Part shown: positions 36,002 through 44,337 of the stretch, one piece after another
How positions within the stretch are numbered: the first letter of the stretch is position 1
How the letters are laid out: each line of letters starts with the position of its first letter
Origin: Kitasatospora sp. GP82
GTDB taxonomy: Bacteria; Actinomycetota; Actinomycetes; Streptomycetales; Streptomycetaceae
Reading direction: 5' to 3'
DNA length: 64,000 nucleotides
NCBI RefSeq assembly: GCF_029892105.1
Contig: NZ_JARZAJ010000003.1
Location: 62,001 to 126,000 of the forward strand
Position numbers and translations under genes: made by a program
Notes under the pieces: model-generated
Databases searched by the model: none
What the model was told of the DNA's origin: nothing
What the model saw: only the letters and a program-made list of their open reading frames with translations

Positions 36002-36541
36002 CTAGCTGTTCCGGTCCTCCCGGTCCTTCTCTCGGGCCTCGCGGTCCTCCCGGGCCTCCAGCTCACGCATGACCGGGGCCATTGCAGTGACGACGCAAGC
36101 CCGGAGCCAGCGCGCGTCATCCGCCCGGAAGCGGTACACCTTGCAAACTGCACTCTCGGTGTACACGCGGATGTTCAGCCAGCCCTCCCCGTCCTCAATG
36201 CTGATCCATGCGTTGTCTACACCACCGGCAGCAATGACTTCCCTGTGCTCCAGCATGCCGCTTCTCCTTGCAATCGAAGGTGCCTTGACAATATCACCAC
36301 CGAACCGACGGACAAAGCTGTCGGCCGTTACCTGGTCCCATGCACCACGAAGGACACCGTTATCCATGCGGACGACGTAAGGTGACAGTCCCCGATCGGC
36401 AGCCGACTTCATGGAGCCAGCCAGCGCGCGGTACTCGTCGCAGTAGCCACCACGACAGTCCGGGCAACTGGTGTGGTCCCGAAAGGCGTGGAACACGTCC
36501 AGGGCTTCGGCGTCCGTCTGCGGGTCCATCGTGATGGGCAT
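36002..36541 (-). CDS. Phage hypothetical protein with CxxC and charged tail
   Basis: 179 residues (MPITMDPQTDAEALDVFHAF). HTSCPDCRGGYCDEYRALAG has two or three metal-binding cysteines near the N-terminus; the centre is beta-rich (AWISIEDGEGWLNIRVYTES) and the last 25 residues are a highly charged helix (RELEAREDREAREKDREDRN). No family recognised. Bounded by hairpins on both sides. Confidence 0.55.
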   Translation of the reverse strand: MPITMDPQTDAEALDVFHAFRDHTSCPDCRGGYCDEYRALAGSMKSAADRGLSPYVVRMDNGVLRGAWDQVTADSFVRRFGGDIVKAPSIARRSGMLEHREVIAAGGVDNAWISIEDGEGWLNIRVYTESAVCKVYRFRADDARWLRACVVTAMAPVMRELEAREDREAREKDREDRNS

Positions 36542-36600
36542 GGCCGTTCCCTCTCCCCTGTCGCCTGTCTCATCAGTGCCGGGAGGCGATCCCCGGTCAG

Positions 36601-36632
36601 ACGCTCTCCGAGCCGGTTGGCCCGGAGAGCGT
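36601..36632 (-). terminator. Hairpin of unrelated sequence
   Basis: ACGCTCTCCG (36601-36610) pairs with CGGAGAGCGT (36623-36632), loop of 12, directly after the stop of the 36642-37019 gene. Confidence 0.7.
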
Positions 36633-36641
36633 TTCGACTTG

Positions 36642-37019
36642 TCAGCCGTAGATCACGCGGCCGAGCGTGGCCACCTGGGGAACCTGGTCCGCGCTGTCGG
36701 CGTCCAGGTCCGCATCATCCACGTTGAAGACCAGGTTCCGCGCCTCACGGACGGTTTCCTTGCCGGGGCCCTGATACTGCGGCCACTCGGTCTTGCCGCT
36801 GGCGATCTTACGAGCGGCGCGCATGAGGTCCTTGTGCGTAACAGTGAACTCCAGCACGCCGGGGCCGTCGGGGTTGTCCACCCTCACCACGGCGGACCAG
36901 CCCTCGGGCGCATCCTCCCGCATGTCGAACGAAGCGGCGACCCCCCGCCACCAGCTGTAACCGGTGCAGCCCGAGCCGAAGATGGCGTCCCAAGTGTCCT
37001 GCTGCGTTGCTGCCTTCAT
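36642..37019 (-). CDS. Phage hypothetical protein
   Basis: 125 residues starting MKAATQQDTWDAIFGSGCTG, preceded by GAGGGAGAGGGAGAG. Beta-rich centre (WSAVVRVDNPDGPGVLEFTV) and a helix (KDLMRAARKIASGKTEWPQY). The arrangement GSGCTGYSWWRG then a compact alpha/beta body occurs in small actinophage proteins of unknown role. Followed by a hairpin. Confidence 0.6.
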   Translation of the reverse strand: MKAATQQDTWDAIFGSGCTGYSWWRGVAASFDMREDAPEGWSAVVRVDNPDGPGVLEFTVTHKDLMRAARKIASGKTEWPQYQGPGKETVREARNLVFNVDDADLDADSADQVPQVATLGRVIYG

Positions 37020-37092
37020 TAGTCTCTCCCTCTCCCTCGGCCGGTCCATCCGGCACTGAGACAACTAAAGCAGTCCGCGCGCCCACGCGCAA

Positions 37093-37287
37093 CTACCTGG
37101 AGGGCGTGTTTTCGTACTTCGCGCAGTAGACCATGACTGACGTGGACATACGCCCCTTGGCGTCGAAGTGGTACGCCGTGGCGGTCTCGTAGTCCAGACA
37201 CTTGGGGCCCGGGTCACACGCGTCTACGCCGATGATGACCAGCAGCATGGCCACGACGGCCAACGCGAAACGGCGGAGTCTGATCAC
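37093..37287 (-). CDS. Small membrane-anchored or lipoprotein-like phage protein
   Basis: 64 residues. N-terminus MIRLRRFALAVVAMLLVIIG followed by VDACDP: a basic lead, a hydrophobic core and a cysteine placed like a lipobox (V-D-A-C, an atypical variant). The outside part is 40 residues with two further cysteines (KCLDY, VYCAKY) that could form a disulfide. Exported phage lipoproteins sometimes block superinfection; that role is only a suggestion. Start overlaps the preceding stop (ATGA). Confidence 0.55.
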   Translation of the reverse strand: MIRLRRFALAVVAMLLVIIGVDACDPGPKCLDYETATAYHFDAKGRMSTSVMVYCAKYENTPSR

Positions 37288-37475
37288 AGGATCTCTCCTA
37301 GCTGGCGGTACAGTTCCTGCGCCGCCTTGTAGTTAAGGTGGATGGTGTTGGTTTGGGATGAGCCGTAGTTGTGGTAGGTGCCGGACACCAGGATGGTAGG
37401 TCGGCCCTTGGGGTCTTGAGTCGGAGCGGCCCGGCCATCCGTGAAGACCACGCCGTAATGCGTCTCTCGGTCCAT
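37284..37475 (-). CDS. Phage hypothetical protein
   Basis: 63 residues (MDRETHYGVVFTDGRAAPTQ), ATG preceded by GAAGGAGAGAT. Predicted beta-strands then a terminal helix (LNYKAAQELYRQLGEIL). Coupled to the membrane-anchored gene after it by ATGA. No family recognised. Confidence 0.55.
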   Translation of the reverse strand: MDRETHYGVVFTDGRAAPTQDPKGRPTILVSGTYHNYGSSQTNTIHLNYKAAQELYRQLGEIL

Positions 37476-37497
37476 ATCTCTCCTTCGGTCACAAGAA

Positions 37498-37529
37498 AGG
37501 ACCACCGCCCGAATTTGGGCAGTGGTCCT
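37498..37529 (-). terminator. AATT-centred family hairpin, copy 3
   Basis: Variant with GAATTT core (one G-U pair), arms AGGACCACC/GGTGGTCCT-like with the same C-A mismatch as copy 1. Lies 16 bp after the stop of 37546-37722; minus strand continues CCTTTCTTG. Confidence 0.8.
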
Positions 37530-37545
37530 ACACCTTGGGGGTGAG

Positions 37546-37722
37546 TCAGCGGGTGACGTTACCGAGGCTCTGGCCAGCCCGAAGAATGGTCATGATCTCG
37601 ACACGCGGCCTGCGGACGGTTGCGACGGACTCACCGGCAGCGTTCTGCACGTGAACGTCAATCAGGCAGCTGGAGATCGGGGTAACGGTCACAGTGCTGC
37701 CATCGGCGGTGGTGTAGCGCAT
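37546..37722 (-). CDS. Phage hypothetical protein
   Basis: 58 residues (MRYTTADGSTVTVTPISSCL), a small all-beta-looking protein with a basic end (VATVRRPRVEIMTILRAGQS). ATG 37722 preceded by AGGGGGACC. Followed by a family hairpin. Function unknown. Confidence 0.55.
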   Translation of the reverse strand: MRYTTADGSTVTVTPISSCLIDVHVQNAAGESVATVRRPRVEIMTILRAGQSLGNVTR

Positions 37723-37730
37723 TGGTCCCC

Positions 37731-37985
37731 CTATGGGATGAGTGCCCACTCAGCGAGGGTGAGTGCAGACTTGGCGGAGTTGCAAGCGGTGCAGCATCCG
37801 ACGATGTTGTGTTCCGCGTCGGCCCCACCCTTTGAAATCGGGTGGACGTGGTCCAGAACCTCAACCGGCCCGGTGCAGTAAGCGCATCCGGGCCAGCGAG
37901 AGAGTATTGATCTACGCGAGTAATTCGCGGGCGGTGTACGGCGATTGCGGTAGTACAGCGCCATTGTGGTGTGTATGTCTGTCAC
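37731..37985 (-). CDS. HNH endonuclease
   Basis: 84 residues. HNH motif: CAYCTGPVEVLDHVHPISKG with D-H and the following GGADAEHNIVGCCTACNSAK; two CxxC pairs bind zinc. Such small HNH proteins in phages cut DNA during packaging or act as homing nucleases; without the terminase in view its job is open. Its ATG overlaps the stop of the sigma-like gene (ATGA). Confidence 0.85.
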   Translation of the reverse strand: MTDIHTTMALYYRNRRTPPANYSRRSILSRWPGCAYCTGPVEVLDHVHPISKGGADAEHNIVGCCTACNSAKSALTLAEWALIP

Positions 37986-38821
37986 GCAGTCCCCATGTCG
38001 CCGAAGGCACCGACGACGTACAGATTCCGGAAGCGATCCTTGCCCTTGGTGCGCGCCTGCTGGACCTGGTAGGGGGTCAGGCCCATGTCGGCGGCCATGT
38101 CGGCATCGTCGGCCCCGATAACGTCGCCGTAGGACTGCACGCCCGAGAAGCCGTAGTCACGCTTGAGGACACCGGCCATGCGGTCCGAGAGCTTGTCGAG
38201 CGTTGCGTGAACGGCCTTCTTGGTCTCTGCGCGCTTGTAGTTCTCCACGTCCCGGGAGGTCACCATGTCCCCCGGTATGCCCATCTCGCTGGCGATCAGG
38301 TCCCCGAGGCTGCTCCCGTCCTCGCCAACCGGTGCGTCCAGGGAGACGGAGCCACGCCAGGCCAGCCGCGCGGCGTAGGCGGTCTGCGGGGTCATCGCGT
38401 ACTTACCGCTGATGGTCTTGTCAGCGGCGATGCGCTCGGCTTCGAACTGGTCGCCACCAGCCTTGGTGAGCGCATCTTCGAAGCGGCGGGCGATCTCGTG
38501 CGAGACGCCTACGGCAGTCTCCTGGCGACGCTCCCGAGCCATGGCCCGGTCAATGTGACGGTCCATGTAGCCGGAGAACTCAACGGACGTGGTGCCTTCG
38601 AAGTTGGCAAGATTGGTCCAGACCGCGACGCGTCCAACCTGCGCGAGGTCTTCGGCAAGCTCGGCGTCGTAGCGGCCATTGATCGTGGCGTGCTGGCCAG
38701 CGCGGAAGCTGATGTGAAACTCCGTCGCCGCGATGACTTCCGACACGGCGTCCAGGTCGCTGGCCTTGGCGGCCACGATGGTCTCAAAGGGCAGGTCAGC
38801 GATGTTGCGGTAAGCCACCAT
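37982..38821 (-). CDS. Phage sigma-factor-like protein
   Basis: 279 residues. Residues 15-100 resemble sigma70 region 2 (AVSEVIAATEFHISFRAGQH; EDLAQVGRVAVWTNLANFEG; VEFSGYMDRHIDRAMARERR). The C-terminus has a region-4-like layout: KLSDRMAGVLKRDYG, then DMAADMGLTPYQVQQARTKG and KDRFRNLYVVG. This suggests a phage RNA polymerase sigma subunit that redirects host polymerase to phage promoters. A copy of the second dispersed motif lies 32 bp before its ATG. Distant relation only, so the call is tentative. Confidence 0.6.
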   Translation of the reverse strand: MVAYRNIADLPFETIVAAKASDLDAVSEVIAATEFHISFRAGQHATINGRYDAELAEDLAQVGRVAVWTNLANFEGTTSVEFSGYMDRHIDRAMARERRQETAVGVSHEIARRFEDALTKAGGDQFEAERIAADKTISGKYAMTPQTAYAARLAWRGSVSLDAPVGEDGSSLGDLIASEMGIPGDMVTSRDVENYKRAETKKAVHATLDKLSDRMAGVLKRDYGFSGVQSYGDVIGADDADMAADMGLTPYQVQQARTKGKDRFRNLYVVGAFGDMGTA

Positions 38822-38853
38822 GGAAATGCTCCCCTTCTTGGTTCCTACCCCCT

Positions 38854-38873
38854 AAGGGGTGGGAGGAATTCCT
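38854..38873 (-). repeat. Dispersed AAGGGGTGGGAGGAATTCC motif, copy B1
   Basis: AAGGGGTGGGAGGAATTCCT (plus-strand reading), 32 bp ahead of the sigma-like gene start, with a ribosome-binding site (AAGGGGAGC) between them. Confidence 0.8.
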
Positions 38874-39190
38874 GCCCTGGACGGGCTTCCCATGGAGGCC
38901 CCCCGCGCATGCCGAACGTACACCCCACCACTGACAGTCACACATGTGACGGCTGTGTGTGTTGCTGCGTCGTCGAACATATGCCTCCCCACTGACAAGT
39001 TCAATCTTGTATTTCCCTGACACTTCGTCAGATAACAGGTAGATCAACAGGTGACTTGAAGGCCGAGGCCGGCCTCCGCCTTGAGGTCTAAGGCGTCGGC
39101 CGTCCTGCAACCTTCGAAACCATCCGTCTACACACGCGTAGACCGAGCGCGCCCACGCGGAACGCACGCGTCCACTCTTTGCCAACTCTT
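38874..39190. other. Non-coding control region upstream of sigma-like gene
   Basis: About 320 bp without a convincing gene. On the minus strand two diverged copies of TGTCAGTGG-(N)-GTTCG lie about 55 bp apart (around 38,930 and 38,985), overlapping a possible -35 TTGAAC. The run may hold an early promoter with paired regulator sites. Confidence 0.45.
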
Positions 39191-39212
39191 CACCGCCCGA
39201 ATTCGGGCGGTG
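39191..39212 (-). terminator. AATT-centred family hairpin, copy 4
   Basis: Perfect 11-bp stem CACCGCCCGAA/TTCGGGCGGTG, 39 bp after the DNA polymerase stop. Confidence 0.75.
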
Positions 39213-39251
39213 GCCCACCCGCACACGGAGAGTGGTGGACCACCTGCACGG

Positions 39252-41099
39252 TCAGTAGTCGGCCCCATATAGAGAGCCCCAAGAGCGTCCCCCGATCTCC
39301 GCTTCGGCAGCGATGGGGACGCCCATCAGGTCGAACGTCATGCACTTCTCAATCTCACGGGCTAGCTCCTCGGCCTCACCGGCCGGAACTGACGCCAAAA
39401 CTTCATCGTGAATCGGGAGCCGGAGGTAGGGCAGAAGACCCGACTCCTCCATGTGAAGCATGGCTTGCCCGAGGCAGTCACGCGCTGCACTCTGAACCTG
39501 GTAGTTCACCACGGCATACGTGCGGTCTCGGTCGAGCGGGAGCCGTCGGCCAGTGATGGACACGGTGACCATGCCGTCCGCGAACGCCTCGCGCTGCCAG
39601 CGGGACGCCGTTCGCTTGATCTCCGGGTACACGCGGTGGTATCGGCCCTGCGCGTACCGAACGTCGTCCTCCGGCGCGCCAGTCTGCCGAGCGATGGTGA
39701 CCGGTCCGCCACCGTAGACCGTGCCGAAGCCAACGCCCTTACAGATCTTTCGGTGCTTCTTGGTGAAGCCCTCCCCGTAGACCAGCCCCGCCGTGAAGTC
39801 GTGAAGGTCGATGCCCCGCGAGATGGCTTCCTTCATGCGCTTCACGTCGGCCAGCGCGGCTAGTACGCGCATCTCCACGGCCGCGAAGTCCGTAGACACC
39901 ATGACGTGACCCTCGTCGGCCAGCAGGCAGCGCCGGATCATGAAGTCCGATGACGGGAGAGTCTGGAGTGCCGGGCCAGTCACGGACATGCGCCCGGTCC
40001 GGGCCTGGAGGGCGTTAATCATCGGGTGGACACGGCCGTTGGCGTCCACGGTGTCCAGGAAGGTGGACGCGTACGCGCTGCGCCACTTGCCCGCGCGCTT
40101 GCTTCGAACTACCGCCTCCGCCAGAGGGTTTGGCGTGCGGGAGCCGAGTGGTTCCCACTGCATATTCCGATCGGCCAGTGCCAACAGAACGGCCTTGTCC
40201 ACCTTCACGGCACCGCTGGCGGTCCGCTCGGTCAGGGTCTCCCCCATGCCTAGCAGCGCCTCGGAGACCTGCCGGGTGGCGTTGATGTTCTCCACGCCGT
40301 ACCGGGCGGCCACGGCCGCGAACTCCTCGGCCTCCGTACGTAGCGCGTCGTCCAGGGTGCGTGTGTACTCGGGGTCCAGCACCATGCCCGTTCGCTGCAT
40401 CACAGCGCAGATGCGCGCTATCTCGTGCTCGTACTGCCGGAGCGCGTCACGCACCCCGAGGCGGTCAAGCTCAGACACCAGAATGGGCAGGATGCGCGAG
40501 CCGAGAATAACGTCAAGTCCCGCGTAGAGATTGTAGATTGGGTGGTCGAGCGGGATACGGGCCCACCCGGTTGCCTTGGTCAGACCCATGGACCGGAAGA
40601 CCGCCGTAAGGTCCCCTTGCGTGTCCGGGGCGGACGGGTCGATGTAGTAGCCGGACAGAGGCTTAAGGCCGGTCCCTATGCCGCCCTCCATCGCTTGGCG
40701 CGGGTCCACCAGCGCGGCGAGGATCTTCGTGTCTATGGTCTTCGGGGCCAGCTCCTCCAGCGTGATGCCCGCGTGCGTGTCCAGCACCAGCCAGTCAAAC
40801 GGCGCGTTGTGGATGGTGAACTTGTGCGCGTTGCGAAGCACGGTTAGCGCGGCCTGGCGGAAGTGCCCGCCGCGCTCCCAATGGATAACGTACGCGGTGT
40901 CCCGAGTGCCGAACTGGACCGTCCGCAGGCGGTAGCCGGGCGAGAAGATATCCAGGCCCGTGGTCTCGGTGTCGAGCGCCAGCGGACCGGCCATGGCGGA
41001 AGCGCGGGCCCATTCAAGGAACACGTCCAGGTCGGTCCGGTCCTCGGGCACGTACACCGTGACCAACTCGCCTGCTACGTGGTGTGTGTATCGCTGCAT
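39252..41099 (-). CDS. Family A DNA polymerase with 3'-5' exonuclease
   Basis: 615 residues. The N-terminal DnaQ-type exonuclease has Exo I LALDTETTGLD, Exo II FTIHNAPFDWLVLD and Exo III around YNLYAGLDVILG. The polymerase domain has motif A VSTDFAAVEMRVLAALADVK, motif B RKICKGVGFGTVYGGG, and motif C LPIHDEVLASVP. This is the phage replicative polymerase, of the size seen in phiC31-like and related actinophages; there is no 5'-nuclease domain. It lies directly downstream of the primase-helicase gene and is bounded by family hairpins. Confidence 0.95.
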   Translation of the reverse strand: MQRYTHHVAGELVTVYVPEDRTDLDVFLEWARASAMAGPLALDTETTGLDIFSPGYRLRTVQFGTRDTAYVIHWERGGHFRQAALTVLRNAHKFTIHNAPFDWLVLDTHAGITLEELAPKTIDTKILAALVDPRQAMEGGIGTGLKPLSGYYIDPSAPDTQGDLTAVFRSMGLTKATGWARIPLDHPIYNLYAGLDVILGSRILPILVSELDRLGVRDALRQYEHEIARICAVMQRTGMVLDPEYTRTLDDALRTEAEEFAAVAARYGVENINATRQVSEALLGMGETLTERTASGAVKVDKAVLLALADRNMQWEPLGSRTPNPLAEAVVRSKRAGKWRSAYASTFLDTVDANGRVHPMINALQARTGRMSVTGPALQTLPSSDFMIRRCLLADEGHVMVSTDFAAVEMRVLAALADVKRMKEAISRGIDLHDFTAGLVYGEGFTKKHRKICKGVGFGTVYGGGPVTIARQTGAPEDDVRYAQGRYHRVYPEIKRTASRWQREAFADGMVTVSITGRRLPLDRDRTYAVVNYQVQSAARDCLGQAMLHMEESGLLPYLRLPIHDEVLASVPAGEAEELAREIEKCMTFDLMGVPIAAEAEIGGRSWGSLYGADY

Positions 41100-41116
41100 T
41101 GCCTCTCCCTACACAG

Positions 41117-41148
41117 AGAGGCACCGCCCGAATTCGGGCAGTGCCTCT
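41117..41148 (-). terminator. AATT-centred family hairpin, copy 5
   Basis: 16-bp stem with the C-A mismatch; outer arms AGAGG/CCTCT differ from copies 1 and 10 but remain complementary. 16 bp after the primase-helicase stop. Confidence 0.85.
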
Positions 41149-41163
41149 GTTAGTTGCTGCTAC

Positions 41164-43590
41164 TCAGCTAGTGAAGATCCCCGGGCCAGCGGCAGCCGCA
41201 GGACTCTTGCTCGCGTCGCGTACGCCGATCAGTGCAATGCCGTGCATGGTCTTCTTGCGCGTGATCCCGCGCTCCTCCATGGCGTCATAGAAGGTGCGGC
41301 GCGTCCATCGCTCCCTAGAGGGCAAGTTCTCTGCCTCGCACCACTCCAGGTACTTGTTGAAAGCGTCAGCCCCACTCATTTGGTTTCCGTCGCAGCGCTC
41401 CAGCGTTCCCGGCAGGAAGCCCGCCAGTGCGTCCGAGGTCTCTCGATACTCCTTGCTGGCACTGGTGATGACCTCCGGGTCTCCCAGCCCGTCAGCGCGC
41501 CACTGGACGGCCCCACGGACGGCCCACGCGGCGATGCCCTCGGCCTCGGCGAGAAGCTTCCGGTCCAAGCCGTAATCCCGCTCGTTCGGAGCGAAGTACC
41601 GCTGAAACGGAATCATCTTGACGCGACGCCACAGCCCCTCATCCTGGCCGCGAAACTTCGGCTTGTGATTGGTAGCCAACATGAGGAGAAACGTCGGCTT
41701 GAACTCGAAGAACTCTTGCCGAAGGAAGCGGGCAGCGATCATGTCTTTGCCGGTCACCCGCTTAAGTACCGCCTCGGACATGGGCTTACCTGACTCGCCC
41801 TCGGATGCCATGACGAGACGCGAACCGCGCAACGCTGCAACGTCGTTGGGGATGCCGCCGGACGATTTCTCTTCGAAGGTGGCGAACGGGGTTGTCTTGC
41901 TCACGTTGCGGAAGACCGCCGTAAGCGTGTCCGTGAGAACGCTCTTGCCGTTGGCACCCTTTCCCCACAGCACAGCGAAACACTGCTCGCTGGTGTGCCC
42001 GGTGATTCCGTAGCCGATCAGCCGTTGCATGTACCCCGGGAGGTCCGGGTTCTCAGGGAAGATCTCCCGGAGGAAGCTATCCCAGCGCGGACACTCGGCG
42101 TCCTCCCGGAAATTCAGGTCCAGGCAGTACGTCAGCATGTCGCGCTTGTCGTGTGGCCGAAGCTGGCCGGTGCGTAGGTCCACGGTTCCGTTGCGGAAGC
42201 TGAGTAGGTCGGGCCGGTCGTCAAAGTCGGACGCGTCCACGTGGACCGTTGGCACGGACCGAAGTTCGGTCATCAGCGCGTCAATGCGCGTGGTCATGGT
42301 GAAGCCACGGGCCTTTTGGGTGTCGCCGACCAGGACCAGCGCGGCCCCCATGCGGTGGATCTCCTGCCGGACCTTGACCTCTGAGCGCTCCCAGACAAGG
42401 CCGTTCCACACGTAAAAGCCAAGTCCCGGTGCGTACTTGATACGCCCGTCCGCCCACGCGACCAGCGCGTGAGCGTTCATCGCGTCCGACTCGCCATACC
42501 GCCCGACCAGACCAGCCAGCACACGAGCGGCCTCGCGCCCCTGCGCGCTGCTGACCACGTCAGCGCCGGTACGGTCGTCCAAGTCGGCGGCCAGTGCGGC
42601 GGCCTGCGCTTCGTGCTGCTGCTGGACGGGCCGTGCAGCCTTGACGGCCGCGTGCAGCTTGGCAGGGAAGGCGGCAGGGTCGCGCCTGCGCCAGTCCGTG
42701 AGGTCATCACCGGCCGTCGGGATGGCCAGGGTGTACACGTCGATCCCGTGCTCTGCTAGGCCATCAGCCAGACGCCGAGTGAAGCTCTGGCCCGCCGTGT
42801 CATTGTCTCCGGCCACGATGACTTGCGACCCCTTGAGGCCAGCGGCCAGCTCGGCCACCAGCTCAGGTGAGCCAGCCAGCGAGGCCCCCCGGACGGCCAC
42901 GGCGTCGTACCCCACAGAAACCGCTGTGAGCGCATCCCCGGGCCCTTCGGTAACCAGGGTGACCCCGTAGCCACCCTGCCCGCGAAACACGCCGTAGGCA
43001 CTCCAGCGCTGGCCCTCCGGGTTACGCAGGCCAACCCACCGGCCGGTGCAGTGGCCTGAGAGGTCACGGCCCTGGAGGCCACGCGCCACGCCCTTGAAGT
43101 CCCGCAGAGGGACCGTAAGGCGCGGGTACAGGGTGAACGCCCGAGTTAGGTACGCCATGCCCACCGTGCCGGAGTATCCGAGACCCAACTCAGTGGTCAA
43201 GTCGGCGTCCAGGCCGAAGCGGTCTTCCAGGTAGGTCCGGGCTTCCTGCGAATCCGGGTCTGAGAAGTCCCACAGAGCGGCGCTGGTCTGGTCCACGTAC
43301 ATGGCCAGCGCGGCCACCGGCCCGGGGCCGACCAGCGCGGGACGCTCCTTCGGCACGGTCAGCCCCTCCCCGGTGGCATCGAACAGCGCAGACCACGTGA
43401 GGCCAACGGCCTTGACTACGCTCTCAGTTGAGCAACCGGCACGGCACGTGATCCGGACCTTGTTGTCATCCCCGCGCCAAATACGAAGGGACGGGCGGGA
43501 GTCGGCGTGTGCGGGGCACAGCGCCGAGTACCCACCGTCGGACTCCTCACCCACCTGCGCGAATCGACCGAGTACGTCAGCGAACTTCAC
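41164..43590 (-). CDS. Primase-helicase (Toprim plus D5-type SF3 helicase)
   Basis: 808 residues. N-terminal zinc-binding CPAHADSRPSLRIW and ITCRAGCSTESVVK; Toprim domain with VTEGPGDALTAVSVGYDAVA and VIVAGDNDTAGQSF; then a D5_N/SF3 helicase with Walker A LWGKGANGKSVLTD, motif RLVMASEGESGKPMSEAVLK and LMLATNHKPKFRGQDEGLWR. It unwinds DNA and makes primers for the neighbouring polymerase. GTG start preceded by GAGAAGGAGAAAACC, with motif B2 24 bp upstream. Central low-complexity stretch (about residues 300-350) links the two halves. Confidence 0.9.
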   Translation of the reverse strand: MKFADVLGRFAQVGEESDGGYSALCPAHADSRPSLRIWRGDDNKVRITCRAGCSTESVVKAVGLTWSALFDATGEGLTVPKERPALVGPGPVAALAMYVDQTSAALWDFSDPDSQEARTYLEDRFGLDADLTTELGLGYSGTVGMAYLTRAFTLYPRLTVPLRDFKGVARGLQGRDLSGHCTGRWVGLRNPEGQRWSAYGVFRGQGGYGVTLVTEGPGDALTAVSVGYDAVAVRGASLAGSPELVAELAAGLKGSQVIVAGDNDTAGQSFTRRLADGLAEHGIDVYTLAIPTAGDDLTDWRRRDPAAFPAKLHAAVKAARPVQQQHEAQAAALAADLDDRTGADVVSSAQGREAARVLAGLVGRYGESDAMNAHALVAWADGRIKYAPGLGFYVWNGLVWERSEVKVRQEIHRMGAALVLVGDTQKARGFTMTTRIDALMTELRSVPTVHVDASDFDDRPDLLSFRNGTVDLRTGQLRPHDKRDMLTYCLDLNFREDAECPRWDSFLREIFPENPDLPGYMQRLIGYGITGHTSEQCFAVLWGKGANGKSVLTDTLTAVFRNVSKTTPFATFEEKSSGGIPNDVAALRGSRLVMASEGESGKPMSEAVLKRVTGKDMIAARFLRQEFFEFKPTFLLMLATNHKPKFRGQDEGLWRRVKMIPFQRYFAPNERDYGLDRKLLAEAEGIAAWAVRGAVQWRADGLGDPEVITSASKEYRETSDALAGFLPGTLERCDGNQMSGADAFNKYLEWCEAENLPSRERWTRRTFYDAMEERGITRKKTMHGIALIGVRDASKSPAAAAGPGIFTS

Positions 43591-43614
43591 GGTTTTCTCC
43601 TTCTCTCGGTCTCA

Positions 43615-43634
43615 AAGGGGTGGGAGGAATTCCT
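43615..43634 (-). repeat. Dispersed AAGGGGTGGGAGGAATTCC motif, copy B2
   Basis: AAGGGGTGGGAGGAATTCCT, 24 bp before the primase-helicase start and touching the stop codon of the mini membrane gene upstream. Confidence 0.8.
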
Positions 43635-43731
43635 ACCTCCCAGACAGGAGCGCCAGCACGAGCAACCACGCCATCGAGAGGCCGAACAGGGCCACCACGA
43701 AGGCTTCGTTTTCGTCGTTCGGGTGTCTCAT
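43633..43731 (-). CDS. Mini single-pass membrane protein
   Basis: 32 residues: MRHPNDENEAFVVALFGLSM then AWLLVLALLSGR. A short charged N-terminus and one transmembrane helix. Its ATG overlaps the stop of the resolvase-like gene (ATGA), strong evidence for translation in this operon. Function unknown. Confidence 0.6.
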   Translation of the reverse strand: MRHPNDENEAFVVALFGLSMAWLLVLALLSGR

Positions 43732-44234
43732 GCCAGCACCTTCCGTACGTCGGCCAGAATCCGAGAGAAGAAGTACACGTCACTGGTGAAGTACCAGCGG
43801 GACGTGTCGAGCCCGCGCATGGAGAGCTTGAAGCCGTAACGGGCGTACATGTCGGCCGACTTGAGACCGAGCGCCAGCCGTACGCGCGTCCAGGTGCGCA
43901 CATCGAAGTGGACACTGCCGGAGTGGACACCGTGCCGCCGGAGCTTGACCACCGCCACACCGAAGGGAAAGCCTGCGTTCTTGGCTTCAACTCGGGTCTG
44001 GCGAAGCCAAGTTGGAATGGCAGACGACTTGCAGTCCTTACACTCCAGGATGAACGGCACGGCGTGCACGTCGCCCACGTCCTTGACGCCCTCCTGCGCC
44101 GGACGGCGGACGTTCAGCGGCGAGAACGGGTCACGCGGCGTCCCGTCCGAGTGTGCCAGCCCTAGATCACGGTTGAGGTAGTCACGGACGGCGGATTCCC
44201 ACGCCGTCCCCTTAGCCTTGTTGGGGTTAGCCAC
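43728..44234 (-). CDS. PD-(D/E)XK resolvase-like nuclease
   Basis: 168 residues from GTG (VANPNKAKGTAWESAVRDYL). The nuclease core is visible: E in GTAWESAVRDYLNRD, D in EGVKDVGDVHAVPFILECKD (D...E-C-K), and the following TWLRQTRVEAKNAGFPFGVA helix-strand. This resembles Holliday-junction resolvase/PDDEXK proteins of phages, acting in recombination or branched DNA clean-up. Start chosen by GGGAGCAACAGGGTAGG upstream and by conservation. It follows two mini-genes and precedes another in one operon. Confidence 0.75.
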   Translation of the reverse strand: MANPNKAKGTAWESAVRDYLNRDLGLAHSDGTPRDPFSPLNVRRPAQEGVKDVGDVHAVPFILECKDCKSSAIPTWLRQTRVEAKNAGFPFGVAVVKLRRHGVHSGSVHFDVRTWTRVRLALGLKSADMYARYGFKLSMRGLDTSRWYFTSDVYFFSRILADVRKVLA

Positions 44235-44337
44235 GGTGCCTACCCTGTTGCTCCCGAAGCCACTCCCCGACGTTGGCCAGAGCCACACCGAGGAAGAATG
44301 AACCCATGGACACCAGCGCAAGCAATGCGCCAAACAT
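44227..44337 (-). CDS. Mini membrane protein
   Basis: 36 residues: MFGALLALVSMGSFFLGVAL then ANVGEWLREQQGRHRG. One transmembrane helix with a basic cytosolic tail. ATG preceded by GGGAGGA and sharing a base with the preceding stop (TGATG); its stop overlaps the start of the nuclease gene. Function unknown. Confidence 0.55.
   Translation of the reverse strand: MFGALLALVSMGSFFLGVALANVGEWLREQQGRHRG

Noticed and set aside
38796-39224. A 142-codon minus-strand frame across the sigma upstream gap
   Set aside because: It runs through a family hairpin and motif B1, overlaps the sigma-like gene start and has no ribosome-binding site.
42469-42759. Plus-strand frames within the phage replication genes
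   Set aside because: All strong family matches and gene overlaps are on the minus strand; plus frames are shadows.
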